64,000 nucleotides of DNA, from contig CAPIEU010000007.1 of the NCBI GenBank assembly GCA_948630815.1, forward strand, positions 1 through 64,000, written 5' to 3'. This document shows, one piece after another, positions 27,973 to 37,478 of this stretch. The DNA comes from an uncultured Clostridia bacterium. Lineage in GTDB: Bacteria > Bacillota > Clostridia > TANB77 > CAG-508. Under the pieces are notes generated by a model. It saw only the letters and a list, made by a program, of their open reading frames with translations, did no database searches and was not told where the DNA came from. Numbering within the stretch: position 1 is the stretch's first letter; each line of letters begins with the position of its first letter. The translations under genes were made by a program, and so were the position numbers.

Positions 27973-28174
27973 TTTTAACATCCTTTCGTAAATAAGTTAT
28001 ACTCTTGTTCTTCTATCAAATTTAAAATATTTATTATTAGTTTTCCCATTTTTTCAATTTTTAAAATTAATTTTTAAAAAAGAATTTATATTGTAATTTA
28101 GTACATTACTATTACTCCTTAAAATCCGCTTCATCTTATTGGAGGTAGGGCATTTTATACATATAAATTCTATT

Positions 28175-29545
28175 CTAAAAAGTTACATTTAATTTAATTA
28201 AATTCCATCTTTCACGTGCAAGTACATTATAATATGCTTGTTTTATACTATAATTATATTCTTCTATTTTCTTTTTTTCTAATTTAGATGGATTTACAAT
28301 ACATCTATAGCATGCAAGTTCATTATGTTTATAATAATATATTATATCCTCCTCAGTTTCTCCTTGTCTTCTTTGTTTATTATAATCTATACTTCTATAT
28401 CCCATTATTTCTCCTGATGCTTCTTGTAGTAATGGACATTCAAGTTTATGATAATATCCATCATGTATATAATATAATAAATCTGTGTCTACATATTGTT
28501 TATTTTGGGTACTTGTTACTATTGCATAATTATTATATTCTTTAATTCCTGCAGGTAAACCTTGCATAAATGATATTATATTTACATTTGATAATATCTT
28601 ATCCCAATCTTCTTGTGTTAATATTGGCATTTTAAAATCTGTGTTTAATGTTGTATGATTACTATATGTCCATATTGCATTATTTAAGTTTCTTTGAATT
28701 GATTGTTTCATTATTTCTCTTTTATGTGCTGTAAAATTAGATTCTTTGTCTTCTGGATCATTTTGGATTGATGCGTTTAAAATTTTTGTATTATCATTTA
28801 TAAATTGTGGATATGAATTTCCATTTTCATCTAATGCATTTTTAGGCACTACTATATCTACAATCTTTGTTCCTGAAAATGAATTATTTTTTATCCATGA
28901 TGTAAATTCTTTAGCTTCTTTATAATATTCTATCGCTGTGTTATCTGTTATTGTTACTCCTCTATACTTAGTTCCATCATCTAAAACCTCTCCTGCTATT
29001 AAATAGCCACTTCTTGAAATATACTCTCCATTCATATATCCATATACAGTAATATAATTGTCTAAAGAATAATTTACTACTATATCACAATTTCCAGTTT
29101 TATATCTTAATGAATAATGTATATAAGGTTTTAAAGCGTGTTCATATCTTGTTTTTATGGTTGCATCAACATCTTTATACTCTGTCTCTATTGGTGAATA
29201 TATATAATATCCATCATACAAAGTAACTACTATTGCTGGTATGTATTGTGCAATATACCCTGCATTCTCTCCTGGCACTCTCAAATTTGTTGCAAGTGAA
29301 GTAAAAAATGCGTTTATGGATGCTTTTATATCTCTTCTTAAAGAATCTGCATTTGTAGAATAATTGTTTTGGATTGAATTTAATTGAAACGCAACAACTG
29401 CATCGTGTGTTGCGTCTAATAATTTTGTATCATATTGCTTTACCAAATTTGCTGTGTCTATTTGAATACCAATATATGCTGATAAAATTAATGTTATTGG
29501 TATAACAATTATTGCAAAGATAACTGCCATGTTTTGTAATTTCAT
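28175..29545 (-). CDS. large pilin-like/TadE-like surface protein (456 aa), last gene of the Tad-like locus
   Basis: One N-terminal hydrophobic segment directly after the start (MKLQNMAVIFAIIVIPITLILSAYIG) followed by about 425 residues predicted outside the membrane: DTKLLDATHDAVVAFQLNS, then a Tyr/Asn-rich region with YDGYYIYSPIETEY. This is the shape of TadE/TadG-like pseudopilins. Near the end are YYHKLECPLL and ELACYRCIVNP, an H-x3-C ... C-x2-C arrangement that could bind zinc. It is transcribed with the genes upstream (26-base gap). No family is recognised, so the role comes from position and topology. Confidence 0.6.
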   Translation of the reverse strand: MKLQNMAVIFAIIVIPITLILSAYIGIQIDTANLVKQYDTKLLDATHDAVVAFQLNSIQNNYSTNADSLRRDIKASINAFFTSLATNLRVPGENAGYIAQYIPAIVVTLYDGYYIYSPIETEYKDVDATIKTRYEHALKPYIHYSLRYKTGNCDIVVNYSLDNYITVYGYMNGEYISRSGYLIAGEVLDDGTKYRGVTITDNTAIEYYKEAKEFTSWIKNNSFSGTKIVDIVVPKNALDENGNSYPQFINDNTKILNASIQNDPEDKESNFTAHKREIMKQSIQRNLNNAIWTYSNHTTLNTDFKMPILTQEDWDKILSNVNIISFMQGLPAGIKEYNNYAIVTSTQNKQYVDTDLLYYIHDGYYHKLECPLLQEASGEIMGYRSIDYNKQRRQGETEEDIIYYYKHNELACYRCIVNPSKLEKKKIEEYNYSIKQAYYNVLARERWNLIKLNVTF

Positions 29546-29571
29546 CTAATTATCACCTTTGCCTCTCTTAT

Positions 29572-30111
29572 CTATTTTCCATTTGTCATAACAAATCCTG
29601 AATGTGAAGCTTCTATACTATATGTATCATTTCCTACTATACTATAAAAGAAATTTTTAAGCATTTGAGCTATAGTAGTATTCGTATTTTTTACATCTAC
29701 AGATATAATATCTCCTTCTTTTAATAATTTTATAGTACTTTTTGGGTTTGCTTGTCCTACTCCTAATTCTTCTTCTATTTGTGAAGTATATGTAGTCCAG
29801 TAAATATTTTCACCAATTTTAGTTTGTGACGCTTCTGCTCCTTTTTTACCTGGGTTTTCATCTAGTACTTTAACAGACATTTCAACATCGTAACTATTTC
29901 CTGTAGCAGATAATGTTTGGATGTATTTATCGTAATTATCTAATGTAATTTTTCCTGTAGAACGAATGTTATCTACAAATTCTACTGTAGCAGTATATAC
30001 TGCTAATTGTGATATATCATCATTTCTTTCTGATATTGACATTAATGGAAATACAAACATTAGAATAGCAGCTAAAAATATAGCTACAACAGTTATTAAA
30101 GTGTCTCCCAT
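29572..30111 (-). CDS. pilin-like protein of the Tad-like locus (179 aa)
   Basis: A short N-terminal membrane segment (MGDTLITVVAIFLAAILMFVFP) with no leader before it and a 155-residue extracytoplasmic part (ISQLAVYTATVEFVDNIRSTGKITLDNYDKYIQTLSATG). The YTATVEFVDNIRSTGKIT part resembles the start of TadE/F-like minor pilins. It lies 13 bases downstream of the 251-aa gene and 26 upstream of the 456-aa gene, in one operon. Confidence 0.6.
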   Translation of the reverse strand: MGDTLITVVAIFLAAILMFVFPLMSISERNDDISQLAVYTATVEFVDNIRSTGKITLDNYDKYIQTLSATGNSYDVEMSVKVLDENPGKKGAEASQTKIGENIYWTTYTSQIEEELGVGQANPKSTIKLLKEGDIISVDVKNTNTTIAQMLKNFFYSIVGNDTYSIEASHSGFVMTNGK

Positions 30112-30124
30112 GTTAATTCCTCCT

Positions 30125-30880
30125 TTACGACTGTAATATATATATTATCTCTAGTTTCTTATTTCCCTTAATTGTTTCAAGAGAATATCCATCATCTGTT
30201 ATAGTTTCACCACTTGTTGTTACTTCTAAGAATTTTTCTATAAATTTATCATTTTTGTATCTTTTTAAGTTTTTTCCTGTATATGTAATAAAATTATTTT
30301 CATATTTTTCGCCTAACATATCTGCTTTAATTCTTGATTGTATTTTTGCATTATCCCCTACCCAAGGTGCACCTATGGTAACAGTTGTATTTGTAGAAGA
30401 TTTTACAGTATATAATTTTCTTACCATTTCTTCTACATTAAATTCTGGAACTTGTTTATTTAATGTTTTATAAACTTGTTCTTGAACCATTTTTAATCTG
30501 TCTTCAACTTCTATGTAGTTTTCTTTTTCACTACTATTTTTATTTTTTACTATTTGATTCCAATTAGTCATAAATCCTTCTGTCCAAAGATCATATCTTA
30601 CAATAGGATCTCCATCTTTACTAAATATAGTTACCGCAAATTGCTCTTTAGCATATCTATGAATAGTAGGCATAATTGTTTCCATACCTACTGTTCTATT
30701 TTTACTATTTTCTACATTATCTTTAGTTGCATATTCATAAAATTCAGTTTTATCATTAAAATGAAAAATTAGCTCTGATGTACTTCTTGCTTGTGCAACA
30801 ACTGAAATAGTTAATGCAAGTGCTAAAACAAATACAAATATACTAAAAGCAATTTTTAGTGCATCTACTGCATTTTCCAT
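30125..30880 (-). CDS. MENA-type pilin-like protein (251 aa)
   Basis: Begins MENAVDALKIAFSIFVFVLAL, the same MENA start with a hydrophobic helix seen in three other proteins of the locus. The helix is followed by VVAQARSTSELIFHFNDKTEFYEYA and a 200-residue soluble part ending in ...IYILQS. No leader peptide precedes the helix. It is probably a structural or minor subunit of the secreted fibre; the function is inferred from context only. Confidence 0.6.
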   Translation of the reverse strand: MENAVDALKIAFSIFVFVLALALTISVVAQARSTSELIFHFNDKTEFYEYATKDNVENSKNRTVGMETIMPTIHRYAKEQFAVTIFSKDGDPIVRYDLWTEGFMTNWNQIVKNKNSSEKENYIEVEDRLKMVQEQVYKTLNKQVPEFNVEEMVRKLYTVKSSTNTTVTIGAPWVGDNAKIQSRIKADMLGEKYENNFITYTGKNLKRYKNDKFIEKFLEVTTSGETITDDGYSLETIKGNKKLEIIYILQS

Positions 30881-30927
30881 TTTAACTCACTTCCTTTTGC
30901 TTTTTTATATTAGCTTCTCTATTATAA

Positions 30928-31311
30928 TTAATTTTTTGTAATAGATACCTTTGTATAAAATCCTGAATTATTTGGTGTAAATGTAACTGTATATCTAGCA
31001 TTTGTTTGAACATCTTTTACTGCTGATACTGAACCTGTATTAAAAGTTATTTTTCTAGATTCATCGGTAGTTGAAGCATTGTTTGAATTAATTACATTTA
31101 TTAATGATTTTACATTTGAACCAGATACATTAGTTCCTTCATAATGTGAAAATTTATCATTAAACATTTGTATTTGCATAGAATCCATCTCTTGTTGAGC
31201 TCCACCTGTTATTCCTGAAATATTACCAAATACCATCATTCCAATTCCTATTAATAATATAGAAATTAATATTGCACCTGCTATAATTAGTGCTTTTGAA
31301 GCATTCTCCAT
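30928..31311 (-). CDS. MENASKAL-type pilin-like protein (127 aa)
   Basis: MENASKALIIAGAILISILLIGIGMMVFG then a Gly/Gln-rich turn and a compact domain (MQIQMFNDKFSHYEGTNVSGSNVKSLINVINSNN, and a beta-rich end YTVTFTPNNSGFYTKVSI). At 127 residues with a Gly/Ser-rich composition it is the best candidate for the major pilin. AGGAGG precedes the ATG. It shares the FN-x-F-x-x-YEG motif with the 139-aa protein at 32088. Confidence 0.65.
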   Translation of the reverse strand: MENASKALIIAGAILISILLIGIGMMVFGNISGITGGAQQEMDSMQIQMFNDKFSHYEGTNVSGSNVKSLINVINSNNASTTDESRKITFNTGSVSAVKDVQTNARYTVTFTPNNSGFYTKVSITKN

Positions 31312-31390
31312 ACTCCTCTTCCTCCTTTAACTTTTCCATTTGATCTATTATATAACTTAGATTATTCTTTAAATCTAAAATACTAAAAAC

Positions 31391-31831
31391 TTATTCTTCT
31401 ATTTGTTCAAAAGTTAAACTTCTTACTTTTTTAGTAGCTTCATGATAATCAATCATTGTACATTTAAATTTTATTAAATTAAAATTTTGAACAAATCCTT
31501 CTAATCCTACTTTTGTTAATGTTTCCATTGGATATTTAATTAGTTTTTCATTATATAATAATTTTATTTCAATTTTTATTGAATCTAAGTCATTTTCAAT
31601 AAAGTATCCTTTTTCATCTTTTTCAATATTGTTTTTTATATTTTCATTTGTTGCTTTATTTATTAATGTAATTACATCTGTTCCATATAGTACTTTTTTG
31701 TAATATTCTTCGTATTGTTTATTATATGTTTTTATATTAGCTAAATTTTTGTTATTTTGTACTAATGATACACTTATAATTAACATTAATGTAATTATTA
31801 CAATAGCAAAAATTGCAACTATTTTCTTCAA
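31391..31831 (-). CDS. pilin-like paralogue without the MENA start (146 aa)
   Basis: N-terminus MKKIVAIFAIVIITLMLIISVSL is a membrane helix; the following NKQYEEYYKKVLYGTDVITLINKATNEN aligns by eye with NKEYESYNRKLLRGVDVISVINKAIDNN of the 175-aa protein at 32523, so the two are paralogues. Both end in a short acidic tail after KVRSLTFE/YMKFEE. Probable minor pilin. Confidence 0.6.
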   Translation of the reverse strand: MKKIVAIFAIVIITLMLIISVSLVQNNKNLANIKTYNKQYEEYYKKVLYGTDVITLINKATNENIKNNIEKDEKGYFIENDLDSIKIEIKLLYNEKLIKYPMETLTKVGLEGFVQNFNLIKFKCTMIDYHEATKKVRSLTFEQIEE

Positions 31832-32087
31832 TAAAATTTGTTCCTTTCTTAATTATACTATTTTTTTTCTTTTTTTTCAACTAGTTAGGTTATATTTACT
31901 TGTTTTTCGTTACTGTTTAGACTATATCGTTTGCAATTCGCTCCCACGAAAGTAATATATTTATTTTGAAAAGTTTCGACACTCGCCAACGCCTCTTTAG
32001 ACTTAAACATACTACACTTGGCAAAATAAATATATTAACTACACTCACGCTAGTTACGAAACGTTAGGCTGAACTGTAGCGTTTTTT
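31832..32087. repeat. repeat-bearing gap inside the Tad-like locus
   Basis: A 256-bp gap that interrupts an otherwise tight operon. Bases 31909-31965 repeat 15380-15435 (GTTACTGTTTAGACTATATC and CGCTCCCA block). The rest (TCGACACTCGCCAACGCC, then ACGTTAGGCTGAACTGTAGC) is richer in GC than the flanks and has partial matches near 3225 and 3255. No ORF is supported. Confidence 0.5.
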
Positions 32088-32507
32088 CTATCTACATTCT
32101 ATAATATTTATAGTCTTTACTAGTTTTGTTTTATCATTAAAAGTTATTTTGTTTACAGTGTATTTTTTATCTTGGTTATCCATTATAAATTCAGAATCTA
32201 TTATATTTTCAATGTTTTTTATTGTATTGCCTGTTATTTTTATTTGGTATATTTCATCAATATTGTTTAAATTATGCTCATTAACCAAATTTATTATTGT
32301 TAATATATCATGTGCTGTTAGATTTGTTTTTCCTTCATATACTGTAAATTGACTATTAAATTGATTTATATTTTTATCTTGTATGTTATAATTTATACTA
32401 TCTGCAAAGCTATTTAAATTGTAATATGCTAATACTAAAATACTTATAAGTATAACACCTATTAATATTTCTGCCGTTATAATTAAAGCTTTTGATGCAT
32501 TTTCCAT
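32088..32507 (-). CDS. MENASKAL-type pilin-like protein (139 aa)
   Basis: MENASKALIITAEILIGVIL followed by ISILVLAYYNLNSF, then INQFNSQFTVYEGKTNLTAHDILTIINLVNEHN: the same layout (helix, FN-x-x-F-x-x-YEG, conserved D/S-x-x-x-x-IN helix) as the 127-aa protein at 30928. The C-terminal half is beta-rich. Sixteen bases separate it from the 175-aa gene upstream. Confidence 0.62.
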   Translation of the reverse strand: MENASKALIITAEILIGVILISILVLAYYNLNSFADSINYNIQDKNINQFNSQFTVYEGKTNLTAHDILTIINLVNEHNLNNIDEIYQIKITGNTIKNIENIIDSEFIMDNQDKKYTVNKITFNDKTKLVKTINIIECR

Positions 32508-32522
32508 ATATTTTCCCTTTCT

Positions 32523-33050
32523 CTAATTTATACCATTTATATATCCATTTTCAGTCATTTTTCTTTCTTCAAATTTCATATAATTTATTCTTCCACTAAC
32601 TTCATGGTACTTTACTTCTGTACAATCAAAAATTCTTCTTTTAAAATCTGTAAAGGCATCTGTATCATTTCTTATTATGTCAAATTCATTCATGTTATAG
32701 TATTTGTTTATATTGAATGCTGTAGTAGATGTTTTCCCATCCTTTTTATATATTACTTCTTCTGCCATTTTAAATTGTATATTTATTGTATAATATTTAT
32801 CATTTTCATATTTTTTGTTATTATCAATTGCTTTATTTATTACTGAAATAACATCTACACCTCTAAGTAATTTTCTATTATATGATTCATATTCTTTATT
32901 AAATATTGTTAATTGTTCAATTTCTTTTTCTGTTAACTCTCTTGCTGAAAGGTTTCTTATATTACTATAGCCATATACTAGTAGTGCTAATATTAATAGT
33001 GCAATTAATATTCCTCCTGCCATTATTAATGCTTTTGATGCATTTTCCAT
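32523..33050 (-). CDS. MENASKAL-type pilin-like protein (175 aa)
   Basis: MENASKALIMAGGILIALLI then LALLVYGYSNIRNL, followed by a coiled region (ELTEKEIEQLTIFNKEYESYNRKLLRGVDVISVINKAIDNN) and a beta-rich part with EVKYHEVSGRINYMKFEER. Paralogous to the 146-aa protein at 31391. It directly follows the TadB/C-like gene, the usual place for a secretion substrate. Confidence 0.62.
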   Translation of the reverse strand: MENASKALIMAGGILIALLILALLVYGYSNIRNLSARELTEKEIEQLTIFNKEYESYNRKLLRGVDVISVINKAIDNNKKYENDKYYTINIQFKMAEEVIYKKDGKTSTTAFNINKYYNMNEFDIIRNDTDAFTDFKRRIFDCTEVKYHEVSGRINYMKFEERKMTENGYINGIN

Positions 33051-33076
33051 ATACTTTCCCTTTCTTTAATTATTAA

Positions 33077-35158
33077 TTATTTAATCATTTTTTGCATTGT
33101 ATTAAATGAAGTAGTCATACTTGTTAATCCTATTGCAACTAATGGAACAATTAAATATCCAACAAATAAACATACCATAGGTGAAAATCCAATCACCTTT
33201 CCAATCATACCTTTTCTTGAAATTAATCTTTCATTTGATTCCTTTCTCTTTTCTTGATAATATGCTCGTTCTGTATCTAATTCATCAAAGGCCTCTTTTA
33301 TTGGTATTTTTTCAACTGCTGCTTGTAAGCTTTCTACAATACGAATGAACTGTCCATACGATACATCATTTTTTAGCTCTTCTAATGCTTCCCAAGCACC
33401 ACTTTCATAGTTATTTACACATTTTGTAATTGGTTCTTTAAAAATATTTGCATATCTTTCTAACCATTCTAATATTATTTCTACATTTATTCTCTCTATT
33501 TTCATAAGCATTAAAATAATTGTTTGGAATTGCATTACTTCATCTTCCATATCTAATTGTCTCATTTTTACTTGAAACATTAACATCCAAATAGGAGACA
33601 TATATGCAACTAGTGCAAATACTATTGCAAGCAAAATTTCAAACCACTTTAAATATTCGCTATTTACAATTTGCAACTTAGTATAAATTTTTTCTGCATC
33701 AGTTTCTATTTCTTCGTCTGTTGCATCTTTATAATAGTTAGAATACTGCATTGCCACTGTTATTTGCTCTTTTGTAACTTTTGCTTGTCCTTTAAATTTA
33801 TCTATAAAATAGTTATGCTTTTTTGTTCTTTCCATTGCTTTTTTTTCATTTGAAGCAGACATTTGTCCTATTATATCATAATCACTATCTGGCTCTTCAT
33901 ATATGTAATTTACTGCAATTTTATGTAATTGATTAAACATAAATAATGATATAATGAATGTTACAATCGTCAATGTAATCCTATTTACATATAACCATTC
34001 AATTTTTTGTTTAGATGCTGCATCTTTTAATAATCTTGTTACTTTTCTGTTTTCTTTTGTTCCTCTTTTTGGTATGAATAAATCTACTACACTTTTTGCT
34101 ATTCTATTTTTATATAATTTTGCTTGCCATGGATTTTCAGTATTTTTTATATGTGCATTTGTAGAAGAATTATCTTTTATTTTCCTTATCATTATATAAG
34201 ACACGAATGTTATTAATAATAATAACATTTGTACTATAAATCCACCTTTACCATCATAAAATTGACTTGTAAAACTAAACTGTGATATTGCCCATTGTTT
34301 TACAGGTTCTATAAATAACATTGGTACTGCTGCTATAAGTGATAAGCTTTGAAAAACGTAATCTATTTTATCTCTTTTTAATATTTCGATTTGCATTTCT
34401 TGAGTAATATTATTTAAGTTCTTTAAATATAGTGATGCACCATGAGCATCTTTTCTATCTCCAAATTCTCTGGTTAAGTATGATATTCCTGCAAATTCTT
34501 TTAAATAAGCATTTGGTGCAATATCATAATATTTTTCAAGTTCTGATTCTGGATCATCTGAAATTAAAATTTCATAAATTTTTTCTGCTTGACGTGACAC
34601 TTCTACTTCATCATTTTGTGATACTTCATATATTGCTTCTTCAACCATATTGGTATCGTGATATGCATGTCTTATTTCTGAAAAAAGATCAATTTGTTGT
34701 CTAAGCAATTTATTGTCCATCTTATCTACCATACCATTAATTACTGTTTCTACCATAAAAATTTCAAATATTAATAATATAGAAAGTAGTAATATGTTAT
34801 TTTTGGTAAATAAAATTATTCCTAATGTTAATGGTACTATTATTAATAAAGCATTTGTTAATATTTTTGATGATTGTTTTCTAGTTAAATATTCATCTTC
34901 TATATTTATAATTTCTATTCTTCTTCTTAATTTAACTATATATCTTTTAAGTACTGGTGTTTTTATATAAAACATATATAGCTTTTGATATATAACTTCA
35001 AGAGAAAATGTATTTGTTTGGGCTCCTGCTCTTAATTCTCTTGCCTGTTTTACATCATCTTGATCCATTTTCTTTCTTAAAACAACATATGCAATAACAA
35101 CTGCTATAAATAGTAATACTACTACTCCCATACCATATAGTATAATTTGATTTGACAT
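33077..35158 (-). CDS. TadB/TadC-like inner-membrane platform protein (693 aa)
   Basis: A polytopic protein with T2SF-like layout: an N-terminal membrane segment, cytoplasmic helical domains (e.g. RQQIDLFSEIRHAYHDTNMVEEAIYEVSQNDEVEV) and paired membrane segments, repeated once (second cytoplasmic part with MEDEVMQFQTIILMLMKIERINVEIILEWLERYANIF; final MVCLFVGYLIVPLVAIG). It looks like TadB and TadC, normally two genes, joined in one chain. It would form the membrane platform driven by the CpaF-like ATPase directly upstream. Confidence 0.75.
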   Translation of the reverse strand: MSNQIILYGMGVVVLLFIAVVIAYVVLRKKMDQDDVKQARELRAGAQTNTFSLEVIYQKLYMFYIKTPVLKRYIVKLRRRIEIINIEDEYLTRKQSSKILTNALLIIVPLTLGIILFTKNNILLLSILLIFEIFMVETVINGMVDKMDNKLLRQQIDLFSEIRHAYHDTNMVEEAIYEVSQNDEVEVSRQAEKIYEILISDDPESELEKYYDIAPNAYLKEFAGISYLTREFGDRKDAHGASLYLKNLNNITQEMQIEILKRDKIDYVFQSLSLIAAVPMLFIEPVKQWAISQFSFTSQFYDGKGGFIVQMLLLLITFVSYIMIRKIKDNSSTNAHIKNTENPWQAKLYKNRIAKSVVDLFIPKRGTKENRKVTRLLKDAASKQKIEWLYVNRITLTIVTFIISLFMFNQLHKIAVNYIYEEPDSDYDIIGQMSASNEKKAMERTKKHNYFIDKFKGQAKVTKEQITVAMQYSNYYKDATDEEIETDAEKIYTKLQIVNSEYLKWFEILLAIVFALVAYMSPIWMLMFQVKMRQLDMEDEVMQFQTIILMLMKIERINVEIILEWLERYANIFKEPITKCVNNYESGAWEALEELKNDVSYGQFIRIVESLQAAVEKIPIKEAFDELDTERAYYQEKRKESNERLISRKGMIGKVIGFSPMVCLFVGYLIVPLVAIGLTSMTTSFNTMQKMIK

Positions 35159-35275
35159 TTAATAATAGCACCTCCTTTCAAAATTCGAAGAATTTTGTAT
35201 TATGCACTCTTCATTATTCACTATTAAATATTTATTTAATATAATCTTTAAAATAGCAGGCAATTAAAATCACCC

Positions 35276-35323
35276 CTACACATCTTTATTTTCAGGCTAC
35301 TCTATCTTAAGTTGATAGTATTG
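35276..35323. repeat. dispersed repeat (copy 1)
   Basis: CCTACACATCTTTATTTTCA, then GGCTACTCTATCTTAAG and TAGTATTG, matches 50693-50741 with a few differences, in the same orientation. It lies between the platform and ATPase genes. Confidence 0.6.
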
Positions 35324-35411
35324 CGAAAACACAAGTGGGTCTTGCTTTGTTTTTTTCTTCGAAAACTGCATAATCTTTAAATGTTGTATTCTATTGTTAT
35401 CATTTTAATCG

Positions 35412-37349
35412 TTAATTTGTTACTTTTGGTTTTCTTCCACGTTTTATTGTTTTTACATCTACTGTATTTGCTGTTTTTCCCCAATTTTCCTCAACAAAAG
35501 CATCAAATTGTTCAACATCTGATTCATCCATATTATTTCTCATTTCATGCAAATTTTGATTTGATATTTTATTTGTAAGTACATATTCGCCATCTATGTA
35601 TTCTAATATGTTTACATAGTTATATAATTTTCTATCTGTAATTTTTGTAAAGTAATGTGTAGCATTGTCAAAAAATTTATCAAACTTTCCTTCTAACGTT
35701 TTTTCTTTGTTGTGATCAAATGTATATTCATTCTTTTCTTCCACTGGTACACATTCTGTAACTCTTTGTATATATCTTCTTCCTCTAAAGTCTTTTACTA
35801 AATGTATATCAAAGTTTAGTACTTGAACAACTTGTTCTTCAGCTGTTTTTTCGTTTGTAAATACTCCTGTTCTTAACATTGAGTTTCTTAGTGCTGTAAC
35901 TAAGTTTGGAAATGTTTTAGCATGGTGTGTAAATAATGTAAACTTTGATGCAACTTGTGCTGCTTGTATCATCCAAGATGCAACAGGGTCTGTTGCAACC
36001 TCTCCTATAATGTTTACAGAACCATCAGTTTTCTTTTGAACGTCTAATCCCTCTTGTCCTGAAATTGTTTCTGTTTCTCTAAATGTTAATATATTTCTAG
36101 TTGGGTATATTTTTCTTAAATGTAACTCGAATGCTGTTTCTTGAACCCTTATGTTCATTGTTTCATATATATTTTCAATCATTCCCATAAGCATTGTTGT
36201 TTTACCGCAACCTTGTTCCCCTGTAATTGAAACAATTCTTGCTCCTTTTACTAAGTACTTTAATAAATCTATTGCTTTTTCTTTACCTGGAAATACAATT
36301 AACTGTTCTAGAGTTGCACGTTTAACGTCAAATTTTCTTACAAAAAATGCCCATGTTTCAGAAAATGATGGTCTAACTACAACAACACGTGATCCATCTT
36401 TCATTTCATTAATTTTATATCCATTAGTATCAGATAGTTGTCCTGGATTGTTGTATTTATATATATTTTGACATACTCTTTTTAATTCACTTTCACTACC
36501 AAATGATAAGAATGCAAGTCTTATAGATTTACCCTGAAAGAAAATCCAGATACTATCACAAGCACGTGGTACTTTATTCTCTAGTACTTGATCTAAATAG
36601 TCTCCATCTGTTTGTGCAACTTGGCTTAAAAATGATTCTGGAAGTCCAGATACACCACCAGAAACACCGTCTATATTCATATCTCGTATTTCATCAATTA
36701 CACTATATCCTTTATAGTGTTGATATATCCTTTGTACTACAACATTAAGTTTATCTTCAAATGTTAATTCTAATTGTTCTTTTTCATATATTTCTCTAAT
36801 TTCTTCTCCTGTAATTACATAAGATGGTTTTGCTTCACCTGCTATATATTTTAATACTGCTAAATTATATCTCTTTATAAGTTGCGTTAGTGCTTCATAT
36901 CCAAATTCTTTTTTATATATATAGATTAAAATATCAAATTTATCTTGCTCGGTTAATAATGATGGAATATCAAAAGAAATTGCACTTGAAATATTACTTT
37001 CAGTTATTCCATATTCTCTAAGTAATAAGTCATATATTAATTCTTTTACATATTTCTTATCATTAACATCTCCATATGTACATCCTTTAAGAGCTTTTTT
37101 TAGTTCGTATTTTTTCTTTTTTCTTCTTTGTAGTTCTTGTTCTGAAAGACCTATATCATATAAGTTTATCTTTGTAATTTCATCAAGTCTTCTTTTAACA
37201 AATTCTGTTATTTTATCTAATGTATAAGTCTTGTCATCTATTTCTACCTCTTGTTCAACTTCTTGTTCTTTTCTTTTTGCTATTGATTTCATAATAATTA
37301 AAACTGTTCCTATTAGTACAATAACAATTAAGATAAAATTTATTAGCAT
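35412..37349 (-). CDS. CpaF/TadA-type secretion ATPase with an N-terminal membrane anchor
   Basis: A 645-residue type II/IV secretion ATPase that powers fibre assembly. The C-terminal half has Walker A ITGEQGCGKTTM, the Asp box region FRETETI, Walker-B-like SVNIIGEV and His box FTLFTHHAKTFPNLVTALRN. Unusual for TadA, the N-terminus has a membrane helix (MLINFILIVIVLIGTVLIIM) and a basic coiled stretch. I place the start at the ATG at 37349 (GGAGGAAG upstream); the longer frame is translated repeat sequence. Upstream genes are CpaE-like; the platform gene follows. Confidence 0.88.
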   Translation of the reverse strand: MLINFILIVIVLIGTVLIIMKSIAKRKEQEVEQEVEIDDKTYTLDKITEFVKRRLDEITKINLYDIGLSEQELQRRKKKKYELKKALKGCTYGDVNDKKYVKELIYDLLLREYGITESNISSAISFDIPSLLTEQDKFDILIYIYKKEFGYEALTQLIKRYNLAVLKYIAGEAKPSYVITGEEIREIYEKEQLELTFEDKLNVVVQRIYQHYKGYSVIDEIRDMNIDGVSGGVSGLPESFLSQVAQTDGDYLDQVLENKVPRACDSIWIFFQGKSIRLAFLSFGSESELKRVCQNIYKYNNPGQLSDTNGYKINEMKDGSRVVVVRPSFSETWAFFVRKFDVKRATLEQLIVFPGKEKAIDLLKYLVKGARIVSITGEQGCGKTTMLMGMIENIYETMNIRVQETAFELHLRKIYPTRNILTFRETETISGQEGLDVQKKTDGSVNIIGEVATDPVASWMIQAAQVASKFTLFTHHAKTFPNLVTALRNSMLRTGVFTNEKTAEEQVVQVLNFDIHLVKDFRGRRYIQRVTECVPVEEKNEYTFDHNKEKTLEGKFDKFFDNATHYFTKITDRKLYNYVNILEYIDGEYVLTNKISNQNLHEMRNNMDESDVEQFDAFVEENWGKTANTVDVKTIKRGRKPKVTN

Positions 37350-37367
37350 ATATGTCTTCCTCCTTCT

Positions 37368-37478
37368 TTGATGTTGGAGGTTGGAGGTTGGAAGTTCGAT
37401 TTTAAGCAATTTCTTCGAAGAATATTCTTAAACCTCCAACATCTAACTTCCAATTTCTAACCTCAAACTTCTAACTTC
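37368..37478. repeat. palindromic GTTGGA-type repeat, copy B
   Basis: GATGTTGGAGGTTGGAGGTT, a centre TTTCTTCGAAGAA and a complementary arm of CTCCAACATCTAACTTCC type. It separates the CpaE-like gene from the ATPase gene and overlaps the former's stop codon. Confidence 0.75.

Noticed and set aside
37350..37409. Twenty extra N-terminal residues for the CpaF-like ATPase
   Set aside because: They are translated repeat arms and lack a ribosome binding site; the ATG at 37349 has GGAGG upstream.
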